64,000 nucleotides of DNA. Source: CAZGUX01 sp964529305 (GTDB taxonomy: Bacteria > Acidobacteriota > Terriglobia > Bryobacterales > Bryobacteraceae). Of the stretch, positions 33,458 to 42,431 are shown in pieces; the first letter of the stretch is position 1; the number at the start of each line of letters is the position of its first letter. A program made the translations under genes and the position numbers. A model generated the notes under the pieces. The model made no database searches, had not been told where the DNA came from, and saw nothing but the letters and a program-made list of their open reading frames with translations. The stretch spans positions 1 through 64,000 of the forward strand of contig CAZGUX010000128.1 of assembly GCA_964529305.1 (NCBI GenBank), given 5' to 3'.

Positions 33458-34714
33458 ATGTTCAAGATCCAAACGATTCCATTCGAATGCCCGAAACGCA
33501 GCAAGGTCGGCTATGAGCTATCGATCGAGCTCATCGATTTTTCCGCGGACGCTCACGAGGTGTTCATCGTGGGACCTGATGGGCAGGGGGTCCCCCACCG
33601 GATCAGTGATGGTTGCGTGCGGATCGAGCACCGCGATGGGCCAGGTGTCGCGCGTTTTCAGGCGGTGGTCCGTAATAAGCCCGAGGTACTTGAAGAGGGG
33701 GGCGGTTCTCGCGTTCCGGTTCTGAAGCCCAGTGAAGCCAGAGACGTGCTCACGATTGAGGTTTTGGTGCTCCCTGAGACGGAACCATCTATCCGGGATG
33801 CCGTGGAGGCGATCGTTTCGTCAATGAGTATTGGTATCAAAGGTGGATCGATGACCGTCACGGCTCCCGATCTCGGAGTGGAGGGATTCCGGCTTCAAAA
33901 ATCCTTTGGGGAGGCGGCCCCGGCCGAAGTGCTTCGCAGGCTTGCGCTCGACCGGGGCGACGCAACCAGTGTCCTCCGTTGCCTGTATCTGCTGTTCGAC
34001 CTGGCGGGCCGGTTCCCCCTTGTTCCGTGGCTGGCGCCGTCGATCTTCGCCGTCCTGGGTGATCTGGTCGGAAGCCTGTCCAGTTCCTTCATGTTGAAGC
34101 AAGTTCTGGATGCGTTCGAGCGCATCGCTTTGGCGCCGAAGGATCAGTGGCTTTATCTCATTCGAACACTTCAGGAGCAGCAACTCGAACGCAGTCGGAC
34201 CATTGGACTGCTCCGGCGAGTGACGCCGAGGGAATACCGACTCCAGACCGCCGCCATCGTTCTGGAAGTCTGCGGTGTAGTCGCGGACGGCAGAGGCGAA
34301 GCGTGTAATCTCTTCAACGACTTCTCGTATCGCCAAGCTGCCGAAGAGGTTCTGGAGTGGATGGAGGTGGACCGTTATGTGATTTCGGAGGGGTGCCAGT
34401 TTCTGCGAGCCATCGATTACCGAAGTGCACTACCCAGACTACGGACCCTGTTGGACCAACCTGGGGACCGGCCAGGAGACGAGGAGATCGTCAAATGCCT
34501 AGCGTCCTGGCAGGACCACCCCTCGATCGCGATGATGGTGAAGAAGATCGCCGAAACCTCCGATTACACGGCCGGCAGCATGGTGAAACATCTCCTGCGA
34601 ATTGGCGCCGAAGTCATCCCCGCGATCCAAGAGGTTCAACGAAAGTCCGGACCTGCCAAGGCCAAGTCCATAGCAGACTCCCTCGCTTCGCATGCTCCAT
34701 CGGCGAAAGCCTGA
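33458..34714 (+). CDS. Unrecognised protein: beta-rich N-terminus and HEAT/ARM-like helical C-terminus
   Basis: 418 residues, ATG 4 bases after the TIR stop. I do not recognise the family. Residues 1-~115 alternate short strands (YELSIELIDFSADAHEVFIVG, VARFQAVVRN, DVLTIEVLVLP), as in a beta-sandwich. From ~120 on it is almost all helix, with amphipathic pairs such as LDAFERIALAPKDQWLYLIR, RLQTAAIVLEVC and YRSALPRLRTLLD, close to HEAT or armadillo-like repeats. No transmembrane segment or signal peptide is seen. Tight coupling to the TIR gene suggests a scaffold, adaptor or regulator of the TIR/SLOG effectors. Confidence 0.75.
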   Translation: MFKIQTIPFECPKRSKVGYELSIELIDFSADAHEVFIVGPDGQGVPHRISDGCVRIEHRDGPGVARFQAVVRNKPEVLEEGGGSRVPVLKPSEARDVLTIEVLVLPETEPSIRDAVEAIVSSMSIGIKGGSMTVTAPDLGVEGFRLQKSFGEAAPAEVLRRLALDRGDATSVLRCLYLLFDLAGRFPLVPWLAPSIFAVLGDLVGSLSSSFMLKQVLDAFERIALAPKDQWLYLIRTLQEQQLERSRTIGLLRRVTPREYRLQTAAIVLEVCGVVADGRGEACNLFNDFSYRQAAEEVLEWMEVDRYVISEGCQFLRAIDYRSALPRLRTLLDQPGDRPGDEEIVKCLASWQDHPSIAMMVKKIAETSDYTAGSMVKHLLRIGAEVIPAIQEVQRKSGPAKAKSIADSLASHAPSAKA

Positions 34715-35326
34715 AGCACCTGTGCCTGTTGTCATCGCACCCGTCCAAAGGTGAACCCAGACGGAGAAGAATTTAGCCTCGAACCGCGGGACCAGGCTGC
34801 CAGGCGGAAGGCCTGGAGCCACAAACGCCACCTGTTAAATCCGCAGCTACGGCTAGATTGGCTCGAGCTTCGCTCACGTCGCCCGGTCAGCTTCTGCTGG
34901 ATCACAAACGTCGCGTCTGGGTTCACTTCAAGTGTTTGGTGCGCGAAGCTCGAGTAGCAGTGGAATCACAAGCATGTCGCTCCCTTTCCTCGGTCACTCC
35001 GCCCTTCCCCTTGGCCCCTCAACCTAGTCCGCCGCAACGTGCGACACTGATTCCCAGCAAACTCACCGTGCCCGCTCCCAACAACCATCAGCGTGCGTTC
35101 CGGTGAGTGGCCCTCTGCGTCGACACCCGTGAATGGGTGGAATTTACGCCCAATTTCAGTCCAGCGAACACGATAAACCGGATTGGTTCTCGGGCTGAAC
35201 GACGATCAACCCTCGACCGGAAACCTGGTCGTCGCACTGAGTCTCGCATGGAGACCTCCTGTTTTTCCCTCCCGCTCAGCCGGGCATCGAATCGTTCGGG
35301 CCGCCGGTGGCCGGCCATTTCCCACG
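34715..35326. other. Intergenic region between island and DUF3604 gene
   Basis: 612 bases lie between two convergent genes. I see no credible gene or RNA. A fragment GAACCGCGGGACCAGGC near 34780 recalls the REP-like family but lacks its second arm. Confidence 0.4.
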
Positions 35327-37345
35327 TCACCGAACGGTCAGCCAGACCGGCGATGACCAGGCCATCGCGATCCGCTCCCGAACCAGCGCGCGCTGCCGCA
35401 ACCGGGCATAGTAGATCACGCTCCCTTTTGGCGCGCGGTCCGTGAACCGGATCCGGACCTGCTCGCGTGCCGGCCTCTCCCGGTGAACGACCTCCCAACC
35501 CGGCCGCCCCCGTACGTGGCGGAGAACCTCGGCTTCGTCCACGATGTCGGTACCCATCGCCGTGAACTCGATCGGAACCTCGCCGCCGGATTCTTTCTGA
35601 CTCCCCATCGCAGCGCCGCCTGCCCGGAAATCCAGCACGATGCGAGCGCCGGTGGTCCCATACGTCCGGCGCGCGTGGAGCGCATCGAAGATCGCCTCTC
35701 TCGTGAGCGATCGCGCCCGGACGGCCGCCAGCCCATAGTGGGGCTGCCCTGGGTGGGCCCGATGATCGTCGCTCGCCGCGATCGTGCTCAACATCAGCCC
35801 GCGCTCCCAAGCGCCCTGCGCCGACATTCCCGTCTTCGAGGTCTCGCTGGCGTTGGTGAACAGGCTTTGCTCGAACGCCAGGGGATGGCTTGGGTCGTTG
35901 GCCTCGCTCAATCCGTGCGCCGAGTAGATCTCGAAGTTCCGGCGCAAGGCGGCATCGTCAGCGCGGGACCAGTCGATGACGGCGGGCATCTTCATCGTGT
36001 GGTGAGGAATGGTCAGGGCCTCGCCTGCCCGGAGGGCCTTCCACAAGTCCGGAAGCGTCGCGCTTCCGGCGATCAGCCGTCCCGGTTGCCCGCGGAAATA
36101 GACGTTGTGATGCCCGTACGGCGAACCGAAGGAAGCTTCGTACGCGTGCAGGGTGACAAATTCCTCGGGAGCGTAGTGCCGCTCGGCGGTTGCCGTGTAC
36201 TGCGGCCACTCGCGCGCGGTCAAGCCGCGCATCAGTTCCGTTGGGGCAACGCTGTGGTCGGTCATCGCGTAAAAGTCGAGACCGGAGATGCGGCGGGCGT
36301 ACCCGTGGGCGCTGTCGGCTTCACCCACCGCATCCTGGACGCTGTAGCGGGTGTGGGAGTGGAGGTCGCCCCAGTACAGGCGCTCGGCGGGCGCGGTGGC
36401 CGTGACCACGATGGGATTGCTGACCCCCCGCAGGGCGCGCGAGGCTTCGGCCGCTTCGATGCGGACGATTCCGGGCTGTGTGGGCGTGAACGATGCCTCG
36501 GCCCATCCCCTGCCCGCCTCGAACCGCGCGGACCCGGCGATGCCGGCCTGTCCCTGCGCCACCCGAAGACCGATCTCCCCCGCGAGGCGGGTGGCCGGAT
36601 TGCCGAACTCGTCGACCGCGGCAATGTGGAGTGGGACCGCTTCTCCCACCACGCCTTCCGACCGCGCCGTCACCAGCATCTCGACGGCCGGGGCCGCTTC
36701 CGTCCGCAGCACCGGCGTCCGGCTGTGCAGGCGGAACGTGTTCCTGCCTTCGGTGTCCAGGGCGAAAATCAAAGCGCGTGGGGGACCCGCCGTGATTCCC
36801 AGGCGAAAGCCCGGACTGCCTCCCGATCGGTCGCCATAGATCAACGTCAGCGTGTCCCCTTCGCGAAGGTCGCCGTCCTCGACGACTACACGGGTCACGA
36901 ACGTGAAGTACCCGGTCCAGCGGTTCAGGTTGCTGCGCCGGTCTCCCTTCACGAGCGAGGTGGCCGGCTCCTGTTCCACGACCGTCCGGGGACGAACCTC
37001 CGGCCGTGAGCACCGGGCCGAGACATACAGCCCGTCGCGCGGGTCGCTGGCCTGCATGCGAAATCCCGAGTTCCGGATGCCGGCATGCCAGTAGTCGGGC
37101 AACTGCACCCGCACCCCGCCGCCCCGGCGGATGCCTCCGGCGCCAATGCGATAGTTCAGGGTCCAGGTTCCCCATTCGCCGGCCACCCCGGAATCAGGCG
37201 TCATCGTGACCTCTCCAAGACTCGTGGGCTCCGCGAGAACCACCGTTCCGGAAAGGTCGTCTCCCCGTTGCTGTGCCACCAATACGGCCAGAAGGAGGCA
37301 GAAGGCGGCAATGAGGGGAAAGCGGCGTTTGGACACTCGGTGCAT
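35327..37345 (-). CDS. DUF3604 family exported protein, PHP-like phosphoesterase fold
   Basis: 672 residues with a signal peptide (PLIAAFCLLLAVLVAQ). Residues ~30-330 are beta-rich, with two Ig-like parts (e.g. VDEFGNPATRLAGEIGLRVA and GIVRIEAAEASRALRG). Residues ~340-600 carry PHP-type metal motifs: YWGDLHSHTRYSVQD, FYAMTDHSVAP, FVTLHAYEA, GHHNVYF, TIPHHTMK and IAASDDHRAHPG. These match DUF3604, where the His/Asp set is expected to bind a metal cluster. The substrate is unknown. It is divergent from the HtrA gene across a 246-base gap. Confidence 0.87.
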   Translation of the reverse strand: MHRVSKRRFPLIAAFCLLLAVLVAQQRGDDLSGTVVLAEPTSLGEVTMTPDSGVAGEWGTWTLNYRIGAGGIRRGGGVRVQLPDYWHAGIRNSGFRMQASDPRDGLYVSARCSRPEVRPRTVVEQEPATSLVKGDRRSNLNRWTGYFTFVTRVVVEDGDLREGDTLTLIYGDRSGGSPGFRLGITAGPPRALIFALDTEGRNTFRLHSRTPVLRTEAAPAVEMLVTARSEGVVGEAVPLHIAAVDEFGNPATRLAGEIGLRVAQGQAGIAGSARFEAGRGWAEASFTPTQPGIVRIEAAEASRALRGVSNPIVVTATAPAERLYWGDLHSHTRYSVQDAVGEADSAHGYARRISGLDFYAMTDHSVAPTELMRGLTAREWPQYTATAERHYAPEEFVTLHAYEASFGSPYGHHNVYFRGQPGRLIAGSATLPDLWKALRAGEALTIPHHTMKMPAVIDWSRADDAALRRNFEIYSAHGLSEANDPSHPLAFEQSLFTNASETSKTGMSAQGAWERGLMLSTIAASDDHRAHPGQPHYGLAAVRARSLTREAIFDALHARRTYGTTGARIVLDFRAGGAAMGSQKESGGEVPIEFTAMGTDIVDEAEVLRHVRGRPGWEVVHRERPAREQVRIRFTDRAPKGSVIYYARLRQRALVRERIAMAWSSPVWLTVR

Positions 37346-37550
37346 AGGGCTAAACCCGTGACTGTATCAAACCTGGTGTGGCCCCTCTGGCGCTATCCGT
37401 TGATGCGTGACGGTTAGAACGACCCGCCAAGCCTGTTGACGTCAGCCGCCGTGACCCGCCCCCGACTCTTGGTGCAGCGGAAGAGCCAGACTCGGGCGCA
37501 GCGGTGAAACCTTTTCGCAGGACCGGCCATCTATCGCCATAGCGCAGGCA

Positions 37551-37556
37551 TATAAT
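37551..37556 (+). promoter_or_regulatory. -10 box TATAAT upstream of htrA-type gene
   Basis: A perfect TATAAT lies 36 bases before the TTG start at 37592 in an otherwise GC-rich stretch. No clear -35 hexamer is seen 16-18 bases upstream, so an extended or activator-dependent promoter is possible. Confidence 0.5.
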
Positions 37557-37591
37557 TACAGATAGCCTCAGTTAGGCGTGGAGGTCGAAAG

Positions 37592-39193
37592 TTGTCCATG
37601 AGTTTCCTTGACACGATGCGAAGACAGAAGCTTCTTTCCTTTACCTTGATCCTGTTCACCCTGGCAGGGGGGATCCTGATCGGGACCCTGCTGGACACGG
37701 GAGTGAAGGCGGCGAAGGAGCAGACAGCGCCCGGAGCGAAGCCCCTGGTCATCCCGACCGCGGTCGAGATGCAGAACTCGTTTGCCCAGTTGGCGAAACA
37801 ACTGGAACCGGCAGTCGTCCACATCGCGGTCAGTTCCGATCCGAAGCCGGCGGCTTCGGCGCGGCCGAGACAGCAGCCGCGCGGGCGCCAGATGCCCCAG
37901 GACGAGGAGGACATGAACGAGTTTTTCTACCGGTTCTTCGGATTTGGCAACCCCTATAGTGAAGGCCAGCGGCCCCAGCGCCGCGGCTTAGGCTCCGGCG
38001 TGATCGTCGATCCGAGCGGCTACATCCTCACCAACAACCATGTAGTCGAGAAGGCCGATCGAATCCAGGTCAGCCTCTATGAGGGGAAAGAGAAGTTCGA
38101 CGCCAAGCTGATCGGGACCGATGCCGATACGGATCTCGCGGTGATCAAGATCGACGCCAAGAGGGCGCTGGCCGCGGCCAAAATCGGAAACTCCGACGGC
38201 ATGCAGGTTGGGGATTGGGCGGTCGCGATCGGTTCGCCCTTCGGACTGCAGGCTACGGTGACGGCGGGCATCATCAGCGCCAAGGAACGCACGATCGAGG
38301 GCGGCTCCAACGGCGGCCTGTTCCAGCGCTTCCTCCAGACCGATGCCGCGATCAACCCCGGCAACTCGGGCGGCCCGTTGATCAACATCCGCGGCGAAGT
38401 GATCGGCATCAACACAGCCATCGCCAGCGGCACCGGCGGATACCAGGGAATCGGGTTTGCGCTGCCGGTGAACACGGCGGTGAAGGTCTATAACCAGATC
38501 ATCAAATCCGGCAAGGTCACGCGCGGCGCGATTGGCGTCATGTTTCAGGAGACAACGCCGGAGTTGCTCAAAGTCTATGGTGTCGATCAGGGCGTTGTTG
38601 TCCGCAGCGCGAATCCGGGAGGTCCAGCGGATAAGGCAGGTCTAAAGTCGGGTGACTTCATCACCTCGGTGGACGGCAAGCAGGTAAAGAGCGGCCAAGA
38701 CTTGGTCAATATCATTTCCGACAAGACAGTCGGGTCCACGGCCACCGTTTCCGTCATCAGGGACGGGAAGAAGCAGGATTTCCAGGTCACGGTGGGCGAT
38801 CGCGCGGCGATCGTCAACGGAGAGCGCAGTCTGCAAGCGCCGGAAAGCGAGTCAGAAGAAGAGAAGACGCCTGCCAAGTTCGGCGTGACGATCAAGGCTC
38901 TGCCGGCGGAACAAAAGACGGAGTTGGGCTTGAACGTCAAGGGCGGCGTTCTGGTCCAGGAAGTGACGCCGGGGTCCTTCGCCGATGACATCGGGATCGC
39001 GCCGAACGATGTGATCCTGTCCATCAACCGCAAGGAAGTGGCCTCCACCGACGATGTGCGGAGAATCCAAGCGACTCTCAAGCCAGGCGATCCGGTCGCC
39101 TTCCAGGTGCTCCGGTCGGCGGGTCCCCTTGGGCGAGGCAGGGGCGAATGGACCAACCTGTTCCTTGCCGGAACGCTGAAGGAAACACAGTAA
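37592..39193 (+). CDS. HtrA/DegP-type periplasmic serine protease with two PDZ domains
   Basis: 533 residues. The start is either TTG 37592 or ATG 37598; GGAGG at 37580-37584 spaces better for the TTG. Residues ~13-35 form a membrane anchor or uncleaved signal. Protease domain: H150 in TNNHVV, D181 in DADTDLAVIK, S259 in NPGNSGGPL, a complete triad. PDZ1 ~325-415 (GVVVRSANPGGPADKAGLKSG), PDZ2 ~440-530 (GGVLVQEVTPGSFADDIG). Length and domains match Do-family proteases that degrade or refold envelope proteins under stress. A small peptidoglycan-binding protein gene follows 4 bases downstream, so the two are cotranscribed. Confidence 0.93.
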   Translation: MSMSFLDTMRRQKLLSFTLILFTLAGGILIGTLLDTGVKAAKEQTAPGAKPLVIPTAVEMQNSFAQLAKQLEPAVVHIAVSSDPKPAASARPRQQPRGRQMPQDEEDMNEFFYRFFGFGNPYSEGQRPQRRGLGSGVIVDPSGYILTNNHVVEKADRIQVSLYEGKEKFDAKLIGTDADTDLAVIKIDAKRALAAAKIGNSDGMQVGDWAVAIGSPFGLQATVTAGIISAKERTIEGGSNGGLFQRFLQTDAAINPGNSGGPLINIRGEVIGINTAIASGTGGYQGIGFALPVNTAVKVYNQIIKSGKVTRGAIGVMFQETTPELLKVYGVDQGVVVRSANPGGPADKAGLKSGDFITSVDGKQVKSGQDLVNIISDKTVGSTATVSVIRDGKKQDFQVTVGDRAAIVNGERSLQAPESESEEEKTPAKFGVTIKALPAEQKTELGLNVKGGVLVQEVTPGSFADDIGIAPNDVILSINRKEVASTDDVRRIQATLKPGDPVAFQVLRSAGPLGRGRGEWTNLFLAGTLKETQ

Positions 39194-39197
39194 CGCG

Positions 39198-39728
39198 ATG
39201 ACGCTCAGAACGATTCTGGGCAGAGTTGCGGTGGTGGTTTGCGGAGCGGCGGTCCTTGTGGCCGCCGTTCCCGCGTCGTCGCGCAAGTCAACTCCCGCGC
39301 GCACATCGAAGACGGCGCCGAAGACAATCAGCCAGTCGAAGACCCCGCCGCGGAAGACGGCGACGAAGAAATCGGCCGTTTCGAGAAGCCGCCCGATGGC
39401 GGCAAGCCGGGGTAAGAAAACCGGACCCGTAAGGCGCTCGAAGGCCCCCGTCTACCGGCGGTCGCTCCAATCGGCGCCAACCCCCGATCGGTATCGTCAG
39501 ATTCAGGAAGCGCTGCAGGCGAAGGGACACTTTGCGGGGACCCCGAACGGCTCTTGGGGCGCCGACTCGGTAGACGCGCTGAAGCGCTTTCAGCAGGAGC
39601 AGAGTCTGGAACCGACCGGGAAGATCAACTCGCTCTCGCTCATCGCGCTGGGTCTGGGGCCTAAGCACGAGAAGGTGGCCGTCCTGCCGCCCGCGCCGTC
39701 CGAATCATCGCCGTCAGGCGCCCGATAG
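39198..39728 (+). CDS. Peptidoglycan-binding domain protein (PG_binding_1)
   Basis: 176 residues, beginning 4 bases after the protease stop. Signal-like N-terminus (VAVVVCGAAVLVAAVPA), then a Lys/Ser/Thr/Pro-rich basic linker (~28-90). A PG_binding_1 fold lies at ~97-155 (RYRQIQEALQAKGHFAGTPNG, SVDALKRFQQEQSLEPTGKINSLSLIALGLG). It should attach to the cell wall and may tether or assist the HtrA protease. The basic linker could contact wall polymers or the membrane surface. Confidence 0.87.
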   Translation: MTLRTILGRVAVVVCGAAVLVAAVPASSRKSTPARTSKTAPKTISQSKTPPRKTATKKSAVSRSRPMAASRGKKTGPVRRSKAPVYRRSLQSAPTPDRYRQIQEALQAKGHFAGTPNGSWGADSVDALKRFQQEQSLEPTGKINSLSLIALGLGPKHEKVAVLPPAPSESSPSGAR

Positions 39729-39749
39729 ACGGCTTGTTGCGCTCGGCTT

Positions 39750-39813
39750 CGAACCGCGGGCGTAGGCCGCGGGTTCTGCGTTGTACAACCCGCGGGCTCA
39801 CGCCCGCGGTTCG
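39750..39813. repeat. Facing pair of REP-like palindromes, bidirectional terminator candidate
   Basis: Left arm CGAACCGCGGGCGTAGGCCG...GGGTT (39750-39775) and right arm AACCCGCGGGCTCACGCCCG...GGTTCG (39787-39813) are near-perfect reverse complements across an 11-base centre. Each arm is itself palindromic. The pair lies between convergent genes (PG-binding + and MFS -), so it could terminate both transcripts. Confidence 0.7.
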
Positions 39814-39858
39814 GAGCGATATGAAGGCGCCCCGCTCAACGCGCGCTACCTTCGCCGC

Positions 39859-41211
39859 TTATCGCCCTTTCCACAGGTGCTCGATCTGTTCGAGGCTGCG
39901 CCCCTTGGTCTCCGGCGTCTTCTTCCAAACCAGCCAATAGGTCACCAGGCACATCGCGGCATAGAGCCAGAATGCACCGGTGGGCGTGATCGCGGCCGAG
40001 AGCGACAGAAACGTCATGGTCAGGGCAAAACAGGCAGCCCACAGCGAGACGGTCGCAATCGACATCGCGCGGCCCCGCACGCGATTGGGGAAGATCTCCG
40101 ACAGCACCACCCACACGCAGGGACCCATGCCCACCGCGAACGCCGCGACACACAACAGCATGGCCGCCAGCACCAGCATCGCCGGTGGAGGCGACATCAG
40201 GAATGCCGCGCCCAACGCGAGTTGGCACGCCGCCATCGCCGCGGACGAAATCATCAGCAGCGGCCGACGGCCAAACTGATCGACGAATCGAAGCGCCACC
40301 AGCGTCGCCACCAGGTTCACCACGCCGATCAGGACATTGGCGCCCAACGCCGAAGAGTCCGATTGTCCCCCGACATACTGTTTGAAGATCACAGACCCGT
40401 AGAACAGCACGGTATTGATGCCCGTCACCTGCTGGAGGATGGCCAGCCCCACGGCGATCGCGAGGGCTCGCCGGTTCCCGGGCTGGAGCAGTTCGGCAAG
40501 TGTCCCCGATTCCTCGGCGACGGCCTTCCGGATCTCGTCGAGTTCAATGGCGGCGCGGGCATCGCCGCCGACGCGGCGCAGCACTTCCAGCGCCTGGTCA
40601 TCCCGCTTCTGCTCCGTCAGCCAACGCGGGCTCTCCGGCACAAAGAACAACGCGACGAAGAACAGGATCGAAGGGACGGCCGCCGCGGCGAACATCCATC
40701 GCCAGCTTTCCGGGCCCAGATACGACAGCGACCAGTTCACCAGGTACGCGAGCAGGATTCCCGTCACGATCGCCATCTGGTTCAGCGAGACCAGGCGGCC
40801 GCGCATTTCCGCCGGAGCCACTTCGGCAATGTAGACGGGAGCGAGCAGGGAGGCTGCGCCGATCGCGATCCCTCCGAGGAATCGGGCCGCGCCGAACTGC
40901 GCCAGCGTCTGCGGCAGCGCGGCGCCTACCGCCGACACCGCGAAGAGAATCGCGCACCACACCAGCGTGCGGCGGCGGCCGAAGCGGTCGCTGAGCCAAC
41001 CCGCGATCGCCGCGCCCGCCACGCATCCCACCAGCAGGCTGCTGGCGGCCGCCTCGGTCTGCATCTCCGACAACTGGAAGTGCTGGCGCAGATAGAGGAT
41101 GGCCCCGTTGATCACCGCGATATCGAAGCCGAACAGGAGTCCCGAAATCGCCGCGACGGACGAAATCAGGTAGGCATAGCCGCGATTGGGGCGGCTCGGA
41201 GGGGGCGGCAT
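39859..41211 (-). CDS. Sugar porter MFS transporter (XylE/GalP-like)
   Basis: 450 residues, twelve membrane helices. Sugar-porter signatures are clear: GLLFGFDIAVINGA near residue 25, WLSDRFGRRRTL, PVYIAEVAPAEMRGRLVSLNQ, PESPRWLTEQKR, QQVTGINTVLFYGSVIF, VDQFGRRPL, SEIFPNRVRGRAMS and a PETKGRSLEQIE tail. It most likely imports a monosaccharide by proton symport or facilitated diffusion. It stands alone, divergent from the JAB-csm operon. Confidence 0.92.
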   Translation of the reverse strand: MPPPPSRPNRGYAYLISSVAAISGLLFGFDIAVINGAILYLRQHFQLSEMQTEAAASSLLVGCVAGAAIAGWLSDRFGRRRTLVWCAILFAVSAVGAALPQTLAQFGAARFLGGIAIGAASLLAPVYIAEVAPAEMRGRLVSLNQMAIVTGILLAYLVNWSLSYLGPESWRWMFAAAAVPSILFFVALFFVPESPRWLTEQKRDDQALEVLRRVGGDARAAIELDEIRKAVAEESGTLAELLQPGNRRALAIAVGLAILQQVTGINTVLFYGSVIFKQYVGGQSDSSALGANVLIGVVNLVATLVALRFVDQFGRRPLLMISSAAMAACQLALGAAFLMSPPPAMLVLAAMLLCVAAFAVGMGPCVWVVLSEIFPNRVRGRAMSIATVSLWAACFALTMTFLSLSAAITPTGAFWLYAAMCLVTYWLVWKKTPETKGRSLEQIEHLWKGR

Positions 41212-41352
41212 GGTAGCCTTTCATCCTCGGAGAGGAGTACACCGGAGTCAATGGCTCGATCGGGCTCCAACAAAGCAATCGTGCTCGCAGAGTACTTCTC
41301 GGGTAGGACCCATACTCCGTTTGGGGGGTAGTCACGTGGACTCGTCAGACCC

Positions 41353-41358
41353 TACAAT
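41353..41358 (+). promoter_or_regulatory. Candidate -10 box (TACAAT) for JAB-csm operon
   Basis: TACAAT, in the context CCTACAATCGG, lies 32 bases before the GTG at 41391. The -35 region has no good match. The same CTACAAT context precedes the GWxTD gene (51467-51473) and the last gene of the window (63070-63076), which supports its use as a housekeeping -10. Confidence 0.4.
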
Positions 41359-41390
41359 CGGGGTGATTGCGAGCTTCCACAGAGCCCGGG

Positions 41391-42392
41391 GTGTGGATCA
41401 GCCCAAGATGCCCGCTCGCCCTCCGCTATGAGGACGGGCTGTTTCGGCAAATTAACCAGGAAGTCACGGAGAGCTTTCTGGCCTTCCGCAAGGGTGGGCT
41501 GGAAACGGGCGGACTTCTGTTCGGACGGGTGGTCGGGGACGAGATCTCCCTGATCGCGCATCGGCCGATCGCGTGCGAGCACGCGCTGGGACCCGGCTTC
41601 GCACTCTCCGAAGGCGACCGGGAGCGTCTGGCGCAGTTGCTGCGCGAATGGCCGCGCGACCCCGCTCTGAACGGACTGGAATTGGTGGGCTGGTATCGGT
41701 CCCGCACTCGCGGCCCGCTCACACCGGCGCCGGACGACCTGTCCTTTCATCAGGAGTTCTTTCCACAACCGTGGCAATCGCTGCTGGTCTTGAAGCCAGA
41801 CCTTGGTTTTCCGACGCGCGCAAAGGTCTTTTTTCCATCCGAAGAAGGAGTCCTCGATCCGGACGGCGGCTTTGACGACATCGAACTCGCTGCCGTGAAA
41901 CCTCGTCCACGCGCGCAGGATGAAATTCCAATGATGATGCCGGAAGCCGCAGCCTCCGTGCCCGCCGCGATGCCGGTCGAGGATGACGGGGAGAATGGAG
42001 TGCCGGAGCACCGGAAGCACACGTCCCGTGTGTGGATGCTCTTCTCGTCCGTTGCCGCGGGACTGCTGGCGCTTTCGTTCTGGTGGCCGCCCACCCGCAA
42101 GCTGGGCCTCGAAATCACGGACCGGAAGGGACAGCTTCACATCCGGTGGGACCAAAGGTCCCACTGTGTTGTCGGAGCGCGCGGCGGGCGTCTCGAGATC
42201 AAAGACGGCGCTTCGCGCGTCACCTCCGAATTCGACTCCGCCGGCCTCCGCGACAGCAGCGTCTACTATGTGCGGCGATCCGGAGAGGTCGAAGTCCTGC
42301 TCGTGGTCGAGACCAGCCAGGGCGCGGTCGGAGAGCGTATGAGGCTCGCCGGACCGGGGCCTGCCCGCCAAGTCCTCTTTGACTCTCGTTAA
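41391..42392 (+). CDS. JAB/MPN-like domain membrane protein, JAMM histidines missing
   Basis: About 333 residues from the GTG at 41391. An in-frame TTG at 41367 would add 8 but nearly coincides with the expected transcript start. Residues ~10-140 resemble the JAB/MPN fold: the conserved glutamate in LETGGLLFGRVVGDE (E38), then ELVGWYRSRTRGPLTPAPDD. Active JAMM proteases have GWxHTH there. Here it is WYRSR (101-105), so the metal-binding histidines are absent. An acidic Pro-rich linker, one transmembrane helix (~213-232) and a ~100-residue beta-rich domain follow. The cas10 gene begins 39 bases later on the same strand, so this is probably the first gene of the csm operon. Likely a non-catalytic binder or membrane anchor. 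Confidence 0.7.
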   Translation: MWISPRCPLALRYEDGLFRQINQEVTESFLAFRKGGLETGGLLFGRVVGDEISLIAHRPIACEHALGPGFALSEGDRERLAQLLREWPRDPALNGLELVGWYRSRTRGPLTPAPDDLSFHQEFFPQPWQSLLVLKPDLGFPTRAKVFFPSEEGVLDPDGGFDDIELAAVKPRPRAQDEIPMMMPEAAASVPAAMPVEDDGENGVPEHRKHTSRVWMLFSSVAAGLLALSFWWPPTRKLGLEITDRKGQLHIRWDQRSHCVVGARGGRLEIKDGASRVTSEFDSAGLRDSSVYYVRRSGEVEVLLVVETSQGAVGERMRLAGPGPARQVLFDSR

Positions 42393-42431
42393 ATGCAGTT
42401 GCTAGACTATTGACTTCTCAAGCCGCTAGGC

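Noticed and set aside
37592..39193. Possible DegQ/DegS assignment for the HtrA-type gene
   Set aside because: Two PDZ domains rule out DegS-like architecture, but sequence alone cannot choose among DegP, DegQ and MucD, so no symbol was given.
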